The notes under the pieces were generated by a model, which saw nothing but the letters and a program-made list of their open reading frames with translations, ran no database searches and was not told the origin of the DNA. Positions 1-9,700 of a stretch of DNA of 64,000 nt are shown in pieces (position 1 is the stretch's first letter; the number at the start of each line of letters is the position of its first letter). The translations under genes were made by a program, and so were the position numbers. The DNA lies in IMG/VR virus record IMGVR_UViG_3300037231_000119, positions 1-64,000 of that record; one strand, given 5' to 3'. This DNA is from a virus.

Positions 1-628
1 GTTTTAGGTGATACGGATGGCAGAAAAGGCTAACGATATTTGTTCTTTTAAGAACTGTCTGTTTTAGGTGATACGGATGGCAGAAAAGAAATAATGAACT
101 CTTTCTAAGACTTCTAGCTTGTTTTAGGTGATACGGATGGCAGAAAAGATGTCTGAACCTATTAAGAAACCCCCAGTTATGTTTTAGGTGATACGGATGG
201 CAGAAAAGATGATCAATCTCATCGACTGGGTCACCTATAGGTTTTAGGTGATACGGATGGCAGAAAAGTTTGGTAGGGTGGTAGATGCAACCGTGGCCGT
301 GTTTTAGGTGATACGGATGGCAGAAAAGAAAATGGAGTCTACTAAGAGCGCCTTGGGATCGTTTTAGGTGATACGGATGGCAGAAAAGAAGAAACATCAA
401 ATTATGGGTTCGCAGCCCCCGTTTTAGGTGATACGGATGGCGGAAAAGAGCAACTTGTGGGCTGGATTGGTTGGCGTAGGGTTTTAGGTGATACGGATGG
501 CAGAAAAGTTTCCTGGATCAACTTCTTAGTCGCGCTTTGTGTTTTAGGTGATACGGATGGCAGAAAAGAGCCAGCCATTGTTGATAAATGCTCTCTAAAC
601 GTTTTAGGTGATACGGATGGCAGAAAAG
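1..628. CRISPR. CRISPR array, 11 repeats of 28 bp, spacers 32 bp
   Basis: Eleven copies of a 28-bp repeat begin at 1, 61, 121 and every 60 bp to 601. The repeat starts GTTTTAGGTG and ends GGCAGAAAAG. Ten are identical; the eighth (421-448) has A to G at 442. The ten intervening 32-bp spacers are all different, and another 32 nt of unique sequence (629-660) follows the last repeat. The 28/32 geometry is that of type I-E/I-F arrays, but the repeat lacks the usual internal palindrome (only its TTTT and AAAA ends can pair), so no subtype is assigned. No cas gene lies in the window. The array starts exactly at base 1 and may continue upstream. Leader side is unknown. Confidence 0.93.
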
Positions 629-708
629 AGAATTGAATTGGATGAGAGCGGAAATGAAGTTGGTCATCAATGGATCGTTAAACAAGATTTGAAGTGGGAA
701 TAAGACAT

Positions 709-894
709 ATGGCACTCTTTGGACCCGACGAAAGATTCACCTGCATTAATTGCGAAGATCCATTCACGGATAAGAATGTTTTTACACATCTGGGCTGGAA
801 AGAGACGCGTATCAGCGGCATGTGCGAAAGGTGTTTCGATGCCTGGAGCTGGGCGTTTGAAGACGAAGAAGAAAGCTTTGGACTAGAGGAATGA
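709..894 (+). CDS. Small zinc-finger-like protein
   Basis: 61-aa acidic protein with two Cys pairs, CINC and CERC, about 28 residues apart: a likely zinc-binding pair. A GTG 15 nt upstream is in frame, but the ATG at 709 follows a GGAAT ribosome-binding sequence at 696-700 and is preferred. It is the first gene after the CRISPR array and starts a three-gene run in which each start lies within 2 nt of the previous stop. Function unknown. Confidence 0.7.
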   Translation: MALFGPDERFTCINCEDPFTDKNVFTHLGWKETRISGMCERCFDAWSWAFEDEEESFGLEE

Positions 895-895
895 T

Positions 896-1096
896 ATGAG
901 TGACGTACGATTTTGTTGGCTTTGCGGGAATAAGCTTTGGGGTAACCATAAAGAACATCTCGTGGTGGATAATTATACGAGAACTCTCCATAAAGCATGC
1001 GCCAAGGATATTAAGAAAGAATTTGATTACAAAAGGGATAAGGACGGGACGTATCATTCTATGGAGTGGGTTACGTCTGGATGGGGTACGTTTTGA
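896..1096 (+). CDS. Small Cys/His zinc-binding protein
   Basis: 66 aa. CWLCG at residues 7-11 and LHKAC further on give a C-x2-C...H-x2-C pattern typical of small treble-clef or zinc-ribbon phage proteins. Its ATG is 1 nt after the previous stop, so translational coupling is likely. No specific family recognised. Confidence 0.7.
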   Translation: MSDVRFCWLCGNKLWGNHKEHLVVDNYTRTLHKACAKDIKKEFDYKRDKDGTYHSMEWVTSGWGTF

Positions 1097-1097
1097 T

Positions 1098-1322
1098 ATG
1101 ACACTATCAGATGTAGGAAATGTCCTGTGTGACATATATGGGCATGAGTGGGCCGCAAAGGAAGACTGCGTAAATCATAAGGTCACAATTTATATTCCAA
1201 TTGCCTTCGACATTTCAATTTCCGATAGGTTATATTTAGTTAAGGCTGCCGGAGTTCTATTTGAAGTTAAAACTATGAGCTTCTTTATGAAATTTATTTG
1301 GAGGCGGCGGGGTTGGTTTTGA
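1098..1322 (+). CDS. Hypothetical protein
   Basis: 74 aa, starting MTLSDVGNVL and ending in a basic, aromatic tail. The reading frame is open further upstream, but that part overlaps the preceding gene out of frame; the ATG at 1098 shares the stop-T-ATG spacing of the previous junction. Not recognised. It converges on the tail operon that ends at 1326. Confidence 0.6.
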   Translation: MTLSDVGNVLCDIYGHEWAAKEDCVNHKVTIYIPIAFDISISDRLYLVKAAGVLFEVKTMSFFMKFIWRRRGWF

Positions 1323-1325
1323 AAT

Positions 1326-1757
1326 TTAGCTTAAGTCTAGCGGCCAAAACATAATTTGGCCAATAAATTCGACGCTAATGTGGTAGATCCCCTTGGCTTG
1401 GGCTGATTCTTTCACGCTCGTTATTTTCGCTTTCGTAACACTCCATAACGTTTCAGAAGTTGAACGATCTTCTAAACGAAGACTTACATAGTTGCTGGCA
1501 GCAATGTCCTGGAACAGAGGGCGAAGATTGACGGCCTGAACACCTCCAGAATTTTTTGTGCGAACGATTGTAAAACTTCCCTTAACTGAATTCTGTCCAC
1601 CGCCCGCAATTTCTTGGGGATACGGGCTGTTTATACCGTAGATCGAATACTCGCCAGAATCTTGACTTATATTAACACTCTGAGTAACTGGATAGATTTT
1701 ATTGTTACAATATAAGCGTACGAGGGCACTAGACACTATAATCGATTGTTGAGCCAT
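1326..1757 (-). CDS. Tail tube-like structural protein
   Basis: 143 aa, beta-rich, starting MAQQSIIVSS. Length and composition suit a tail tube, baseplate or sheath-initiator protein of the gp19/Hcp type. It is the most promoter-distal gene of the tail operon, ten bases after the 645-aa tail gene. The fold assignment is inference; structural role is supported by position. Confidence 0.55.
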   Translation of the reverse strand: MAQQSIIVSSALVRLYCNNKIYPVTQSVNISQDSGEYSIYGINSPYPQEIAGGGQNSVKGSFTIVRTKNSGGVQAVNLRPLFQDIAASNYVSLRLEDRSTSETLWSVTKAKITSVKESAQAKGIYHISVEFIGQIMFWPLDLS

Positions 1758-1767
1758 AAATTAAACC

Positions 1768-3705
1768 TCAGGGGCCATATACATAAGAAATTTCGTTAGC
1801 CCCTGGAGTGGGACTTTCCCAACCGCCTAAACCGATCGAATTTGGAAAAAGCACGGTGTATATAACTGTGACACCCGCTGCCGTAATCGTGTCAATCAAA
1901 TTCTGGGCATACACGCGACCGCTTGCCGTATCCGTTAAATATCCTTGATAGTAACTTCCATTGCTCGGTAAAGTAATTGGACTGTCCTGAATTACCAATA
2001 GCACTGAAGATCCGATAGGATGGTCCTGTTTGAGAAAATATGCGGGGCTGATAAGTAGTGTTCCACTACTGGGGGACGCGATGTATGGGATCGGACCTTC
2101 TTGATTTTCAGTTCCGTAACCAATGATGATATGCCCGGATGAATTTGGAAACCCGTCGCTACTAGCAACCGTAATTACGTGGCTCGTTTCGCCATTTACG
2201 TCTTCAGTTAGGGTAGTACTGGCGCCACCAACCACGAAACTTTGACTCGTGTCAAATATATAAGGCCCCAATGTTGTTGGTAAACTTGGTCCGGCATCTG
2301 CAACAGTAGAGGCCGTAACATTTGTCAAGGTAATTACGTTATCGCTTATAGTATATGTTAATAGAGGAATAGCGGCCATCAGCGCAACATAGGCCTCATT
2401 GGCAACGGTTGGTGCTGAATCACCGCTGCTAACATCAACCTCAACCCCAATAAAACCAGCAGGAGCCGGATCGGTATTCCCACCATCAACATTGAACCAA
2501 AAATAATACTGGAAACTTGGACCTTGATCATCTATTAAGTAGTACTCGCCAGCACCAGAAGCTGGCATGTCTACGGCCGCAGGAATAATGAATTGTGATA
2601 CTGGAGTTTCGGTTACTCCATGAAGATGCATTGATCCAATACGACTTCTCTTGATAACCTGGGTCGTAGCTGGCATAAAAATCTGTAGAATATTGGCTTC
2701 AGTTTGGTATACGGCGGCATAGTATTGCTTACTCAAAATAGTCTCTCGAGTAGGTGTATAGAAGAGAATGGCACTATCCGTACCTTGCACTACAATTCCA
2801 GTAGTTCCCGTAGGATTACTTATTTGAAAATACGCTATTCCTACAGCGCCTCCCTGAGAAGAAACGATAGGAAATGACCCTTCAAGATCCGAAGACGCAA
2901 AACCACCGCCAAAAATATTCACGTATTGAAGCGGCTCAACAACGCCAAGATCCGGATTTGCTCCACCAGTCCAAGTAAATCTGAGTAGGCCACCAGACTG
3001 ATTAGATATGGTCCATTGAGTTGAAAAGTTTCCACCCGCAGCAACTTGAGAAGGAAATAGGAAAACGTTTTGTGATCTGCCACCTAGGACTGTAACCGAT
3101 GAAGATGCCCCTATGGTATCTGAAACCAATTCGACATAGTTTCCATTACCGCTATTGTTTACTATCGCGCTTCCTGAAACTCCTAGATTGCTGAGTCCAA
3201 TTGAAATTGCGTTAGCGACCTCTTGAGCTGTGGCGGCAGCAATGCTTGTAAATTGAGCGGTAAAAAATGTGATAGTTTGAGTAGGAGTTCCGTCAAAATT
3301 AACTATGAGGGTGTCACCATCTTGCAGGGCATATGGCTCGATAGTTTGCGCGGAGGAATCGGCCTTAACGAATAGGTCTCCAAATACGGCGTCTAAAATA
3401 TTATTTATAAGATCTCTGACCTGTTTACGATTTTTGACTTGGATTCCAATTGTGCGAAAAATATCATCTGAAAGCCCAATTGTAGGGTCTCGAGTAATTC
3501 CGTAATTTGCCAGAAGCAGGTCCAAATAATTCCCTTGGGCGGTCACAACATACAAAGAATCGTTCACGGCCTGTACGGAATTGACCAGATACGCTGAGGG
3601 ATTAGAAAGTGCGCCAAGAACCGCGTTGACAACAGGTCCACGAATCGCGGGGTTTAAATATTGGCGTAAACGAACTGCTTCTTGTGCTGGTGTTGTTACG
3701 GCCAT
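1768..3705 (-). CDS. Baseplate/tail structural protein with shared WYNV-DPAP-type module
   Basis: 645 aa. The N-terminus (to about residue 110) resembles phage tail/baseplate-adaptor proteins. Around residues 395-440 it carries a module with YYFWFNVDGG followed by DPAPAGF and GVEV, also found in the 2616-aa and 543-aa proteins of this window. The rest is low-complexity beta-rich sequence. Its start codon is 1 nt from the stop of the giant upstream gene, so the two are probably coupled. Probably virion-associated. Confidence 0.7.
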   Translation of the reverse strand: MAVTTPAQEAVRLRQYLNPAIRGPVVNAVLGALSNPSAYLVNSVQAVNDSLYVVTAQGNYLDLLLANYGITRDPTIGLSDDIFRTIGIQVKNRKQVRDLINNILDAVFGDLFVKADSSAQTIEPYALQDGDTLIVNFDGTPTQTITFFTAQFTSIAAATAQEVANAISIGLSNLGVSGSAIVNNSGNGNYVELVSDTIGASSSVTVLGGRSQNVFLFPSQVAAGGNFSTQWTISNQSGGLLRFTWTGGANPDLGVVEPLQYVNIFGGGFASSDLEGSFPIVSSQGGAVGIAYFQISNPTGTTGIVVQGTDSAILFYTPTRETILSKQYYAAVYQTEANILQIFMPATTQVIKRSRIGSMHLHGVTETPVSQFIIPAAVDMPASGAGEYYLIDDQGPSFQYYFWFNVDGGNTDPAPAGFIGVEVDVSSGDSAPTVANEAYVALMAAIPLLTYTISDNVITLTNVTASTVADAGPSLPTTLGPYIFDTSQSFVVGGASTTLTEDVNGETSHVITVASSDGFPNSSGHIIIGYGTENQEGPIPYIASPSSGTLLISPAYFLKQDHPIGSSVLLVIQDSPITLPSNGSYYQGYLTDTASGRVYAQNLIDTITAAGVTVIYTVLFPNSIGLGGWESPTPGANEISYVYGP

Positions 3706-3706
3706 C

Positions 3707-6700
3707 TTATGATCCTATCAAGGTAACAACTATGTTGGACTGTTGGTTAATTACGAAAGCTTTTTGCCCCGTAACCAGTTTAATTTCGTCGTTTGCTACA
3801 GTGTACGCTGGACTTGTCAGAACTACTGAAGTTACACCGGGAATCGCCCTTACAGTCTCAACGATGCTACTCAAATCTAGACTTTGTCCGAGAGGATTGC
3901 TCAAAATGAGAGCGTAAACCGAACTTTGAATCTGAGAAGTAATCTGTGCAAAACTTACGCCGATATTAGTCCTAATAGAAAGAGCAATACTGACAGGCAA
4001 CAATAATGGTTCGCGAATAAAAATGTTGGTCCCGGCCGCATTAACCCCACTGTACGTGATTGCGTCTCGTGGATCGCCGTAAATGACCCTATTGGCTTGT
4101 CCAATCAATCCGGTATCATAGTTGTAAGCGTCCGTTCCAGTCTTAATGGTAACTGGGAAATTCAATTTTCCGAGTGCTGTCATTCCCACGTCTGCAGACA
4201 AGTTGATCTTATCAAACTGTGCTGAGGTGTTAAACGCGATATTGTTGAAAGTCAAAGATCCCGGATCCATCGCCGCATAAAGAACTTGTTTATATCCAGT
4301 ATAGGCCGTTCCTTCTTGCACTGAGAATGACACAAAGTTTCCAGCAAGGTTTGTGTTGAATTGTGTCGAGATGGTTCCTGTAATTATCGCCGTAGTAGGA
4401 TTCAAGACTTGAACTATGGTGTAAACTCCAGCATTCCCAGCGCCAACTACTGTTCCATTGACAACCAGTTTATCACCAGGAACGGTTGCATCATATGGGA
4501 AGAACTGAATTTGTGGGCGGCTAACAGAGAGGGTTACCGAAGAAAGTCCACTTTGAGTCACGCTAGTGGGATTGATTACGGTTAGGAATGTCATCTGTCC
4601 CGATTGCGTGACGGTGAAACTGAATGCGGCAGGCATCGAGACATCAACTGGGCTATTGGTAGCTGCGGGAACGGTAGCCGTTACAGTTACGACATTGGTT
4701 TGAGCTACATATGAGGAAGTCATGGCGGTCAGATGACCGTTGATGGCCGTATATGTTTCAGAAGCAACGGTAACAGCAGAATCAGAAGAATTGATAGCCA
4801 CTTCTATTCCCGTAAACCCACCAGGAGCAGGGTCGGTATTAGAGCCACCAGCAACATTATACCAAATGTAGTACTTATTGGCATTTCCACCGTTGTAAAG
4901 TTCAAAATAATCAGCTACTCCTGAAGAAGAGAAAGTAATTCCAGAAGGAAACGTGAATTGAACAACTTGCTGTTGGGAAGGTCCTGATTCGGTTACTACA
5001 AAGCTTCCTTGATTGGCAGTTTCAAATCCAGATCCGAAAGTTACGACATCTCCCGGCAGTACAGATCCCAACAAAGGAGCTGTTCCAACGCCAGTCCAAA
5101 CCAAGGTTTCTATCCCTCCTGCAGCCTCAACATTAAACTGAGTGGATGAACCATAACTAAAGCCCGTAACCGGATTAGTAACGCAAGTAACCTCTTCTTC
5201 CACGGTATCACTAGATAAGGGGAATTCTAGTTCTTTTGGATTCTCGTACCAAACACTATTTTGGTTTTCCCTAATAACTCTAAATTCACCCTGATTGAGT
5301 GGAGAGAATGGGGCCGATATGATTAGTGTATCGCCTTCTGAAACTGACGTAGTCGCAGTAAATTCTCCAGCAGTAACGATCGTGCCTGTTTCTGTAACCG
5401 CATTCGGATTATCAACCGTAAAGGATAGTCCGTTTGGAGCAACAGCAGACACTATGAACGTGCCATCATTTCCAGAATTAGCCAATCCTGTAATTGTGAT
5501 TATATCTCCGGGGGTCAAAGCCGCAAAGTTTGCATTATTGGCAACATCGGGCCCAGTCACCGTATTTATGGTGGTTATTTGACTTAGGGTTACTGCCCCG
5601 TTCAGTGCAATCAGACTACCATTAACAATTCCGCCAAGAGTGTTTGTTATGGAAGTATTGGCGACAATATTTCCTTCAAATGTTCCTGCATTTCCGGCAT
5701 TGATGGTCGCCGAAGAGCCGATGATCCAGAAAATGTCTGCAGCGGTGGCGCCGCCCGTGAGCGTAATCGTAGGGGTTCCACCAGCGCCAGTAGTCAGGGT
5801 AGAGGCCGTATAGATAATATACTGACCGGCACCATTGAAAGTGAGTGTTGCGGGACCAGAAGTAGCCAATGTTGCCGCACCGCTAGAGAACTTATAGGCT
5901 CCTGGCGTAAGTGTCTGACCATCTAATGCAGATGGAATAACTGTTCCTGCCAAACCTTGCGTCTGCATACTGGTAAAAGTAGATGATGCCGAGGATTGAG
6001 CAGTTGCTGCCGCCGCATTTCCTAGATTTGTTGCTCCTGAGACCGTAAATGTGCCAGTAACAGTGGAACCGGGACTTTCTCCTAAGTTTCCATTGATAAC
6101 GCTCGTACCGACACTGTTTGTGATTGCCGAACCTGCCAGGATTCCGTATGTGGCTGCGGTTCCCAATGGACTTGGTGGAGGAGCCGATGTAGGGCTCACA
6201 GAATAGGTACCATTTGAAGATACGTCTACTACCCAGCTTCCAGCATCATTGAAGTTTACCGCAGAGCTGAAGTTGGGAGAAGTTCCTACTCCATTCCAGC
6301 TTAAGCACGTGAGGGAGCCCTGTTTTTCTATTCTGAAAGTATTGCCTTCAATATTTAGTCCGCCTCTTGGAGAGCCAAAGTATCTTTGTCCCAGATCTTG
6401 ATTTAATAGCGTTACGGTTGATTGTCCAGCAATAGGGGTATTGCTAAGAACGGTAACGCTAGTATTGGCGGCGATTCCCGTATTCTTATTCTGAAAATTC
6501 TGAGCTTGAAGTCTAAACCATTGGTCGCTAGCTACGGCCTGACTAGCGATCTTATTGGCGGAAACTACCATCTCGTTATTGCCGATCAATTCACCAGAAG
6601 TCAGAATTGGGACAACATATTCGTTTCCACTACCACCAACTACTTGAATTGACCCTACAGACCCTATCGTATTGGTTGCGAGTTGCAACTTAGTTCCGCG

Positions 6701-9700
6701 ATCAGAAGTTTCAACAGTGCCAACGGTAGTAAATCCTGTTACGGCCAATATATTCCAGAAATCTTTAACCTGATCCGTGGTAGTTGGGATCAACATTACT
6801 TGATCTCCGGGAGTAAAGAATGAATATCCTGGAGCACTTGAATAAGAAAGGGGTTCTTTGAAAGTGAACTGTGGACTTCCAGAAACATTGGAACTAAAGA
6901 TCCAATTTACGCCGTCTTTCAGGGAGTAATTTTGCGTCGTAAACGAACTATCTTCAAAAGTGCTATTAGAAATAATTCCCGATCCATCCCCATTAACTAT
7001 AGTAGAAGTGAGATATTGACTTAAGTTCGCATTGACGTAGGTATTGATCGCCGAAGCAGTAGTTGGCGTAGAAACATAGAAATTCATTCCAGTAGCCACG
7101 GTTGTAACTGCGCCAGATTGTGCAATAGCCGTTCCAGTAGGCACCTGAACACTGAAAGATGTCGTGGTGGGCGTATATCCTACACCCATAGAGATGCGGA
7201 AAGTTCCGGTATTACTTACATTGAATCCGGTGCTAGTAGAAATATTTACAAATGCTCCGGATCCAAGGCCGACTGGAAGATTTGGGTTTGTTCCGGTTCC
7301 ATTCCAAGTATAAGTTACTTGATCAATTCCAGCCGTGGGAGTGTTGGAAGTAACAGTAACATTCCACTGTGTATTGGCGGCAATATTGGTAACTAGAGGC
7401 AATCCCGATATCAAACTGATTGCAATATTTACGGAGCCGTTAGTAGTTACGACTGAACTAATTGGTTGATTGGCAGAAGATGGATAAACATACGAGACAT
7501 TTATCATCTCACCACTACGACCCCAAACAGCGGATCTATAGAGAAGAGACGTGTTAGAATTTGATCCGGACAATACGTATTTCGCTTGCAGGAGAGCCTT
7601 GTAATTTGCGAAGAAATCCGTAGGCGTAGAAAAATTTGCAGCAAAGTTGGCATTTGTTCCAGCAGCTACGTCATAGGCATTAAAACTATAGTTGTTAGAT
7701 GGATAGGTGCTGTTTATTAAGGCCGCTCTAAAAAGAGGCATCGTATACGTTTCACCTACCGTATTATTGTCAACTATGGCCACTACCGTATCATTGAAGC
7801 CAAAGTCCAGAGGATTGGCCACGAAATATCTATCGGCAACCCTCAAACGTCTCACATCTGGATATACGGGAAGGATAGTAACAACGTCTCCTGAGAGGGC
7901 AGACATTTGCACGTTTTCCAAAGTGGGTTGTTCGTCGTCTATGAGTCCAGCACCAGTCGTAATTAGAGTAGTACCGTCGACGATAGTGCTCGTAACCGTA
8001 AAAAGAAGACCGTTGGTACTGTAAACCGCACCAGCTGTAGCATTTGCGGAATTGACCGTGAAAGTATATTGGGAAGGTTGTACCGGAACAGTATATGCTG
8101 TAAAGGAAATGGTCGCGTCTCCCGTTCCATTCACCAGTGTAAGAACTCCTGCAGATGGTCCGGAAGCTGGAACCGTTATGGTAGTCGCGGCACTGAGAGT
8201 AACTGCCCCATTGAGGGCTATAAGTCTTCCATTGACCGTTCCGCCGATGGTGTCAGTGATCGATGTATTGGCTAAGATAGTTCCTTGGAAGGTACCAGCG
8301 GATCCAGAGTTAATGGTGGCCGAGGAACCTACCAACCAATAAACGTTGGTTGCGAGTGCTCCGCCAGTTAGTGTAATGGTCGGAGTACCACCAGCACCAG
8401 TAACTAAAGTGGATGCGGTCTTAATGACGAAGACATCGGTCGAAGAACCACTTAAAGTGAGGGTGCCTGGACCAGATGCAGCCAAGGAAGCGGCGCCCGT
8501 ACTGTAGTATCCAGCGGTCAAAGTCTGACCATCTAAAACAGCCGAGATGGTAGTGGAAGAATGGGCCGATAGGGTGGTGTATACAGAAAGTGCATCCGTC
8601 TGCGCAGACATGGCGGTCGAGTCGTCATTATGAATGGTTCCAGTCACTGTCCATCCACCAGGAGTAATAGAAGTTCCTGGAGCAATCCCCACATCTCCAG
8701 TAATAACGCTTGAACCCGTATTTGTGATGGCCGAACCGGCTAAAATGGCAAACGGAGCTGAAGCGGTAAGTAGGCTACCACCACCACCGCCTGAAATTAT
8801 AGGCGTAACTCCGTATGGGTTCAGAAATTGGATCATCTCATTTGGATCAAATTGAGATAGGGACTCTGAAGAGGTGAAGTTAGTCAAATAGGAATAGGGA
8901 GGTTCAGCGTAGTTATCTGCGCTAATGGTAGAATGAAAGAATAGGGGGAGTTCTGAAGTTAAAGCCTGAGTTTCATAGAACGCGATAAGGGCAGTTTGGC
9001 TTGCACTATTAACGCCGCCAACGAAACCAAGAAGGGCCCCTGAAGCATCGGCCGTAACTACTACTATTTGACCTTCCGTATTTAGGGTATTTGTTACAAC
9101 CGTTATATTCGTATTATCAAAAACTCCAAAAGTAAGTTCATCCGTTTGGGATTGAAGTTCGCTGGCTATAACATCTAAGGTGCTCGTCCCTGCAGTGACC
9201 GTGAATTTCTGTGGTACGTTGGCAGTTCTAACCACTACAAATCCCTGAACAAAAGTGGCGTTCGAGACTGGAGTAGCAAGAGCATATTCAGCAGCAGTGA
9301 TTTTTATGTCTAGAGTAGATCCGGATTGCGCATGAACTCTTCCTTCCAACTGATCGGTCGTCGGAACTTGAGGGGACCAAACTATGACATAATCGCCAGG
9401 AATTACATTTGAGAAGGCAGAAGAAACATTGGAGGTAAATCTAACGATATTTGGGGAAACTAGCGATACGGACAAAAGAGATCCGGACTGGATAGTAGGA
9501 ATAACGACAGCATCTGTATCAATGGCGATCCAAATATGGGCATCGGTAGCCAGAGTTGCACTTCCTGAAGGGACCGATCCAGAATCAATATTCGCTTGGG
9601 TAATAAGTGTACCGGCAGAAAGAGAATCGCCTTTTACTAGGGCGCTAACCAATTCAATCTGGGCGGTGTTTCTGTCCAGGGTATACTGAGAAGCGACACC

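Noticed and set aside
694-708. GTG start for the first zinc-finger gene
   Set aside because: The ATG at 709 has a GGAAT sequence at the right distance; the GTG lies inside that sequence.
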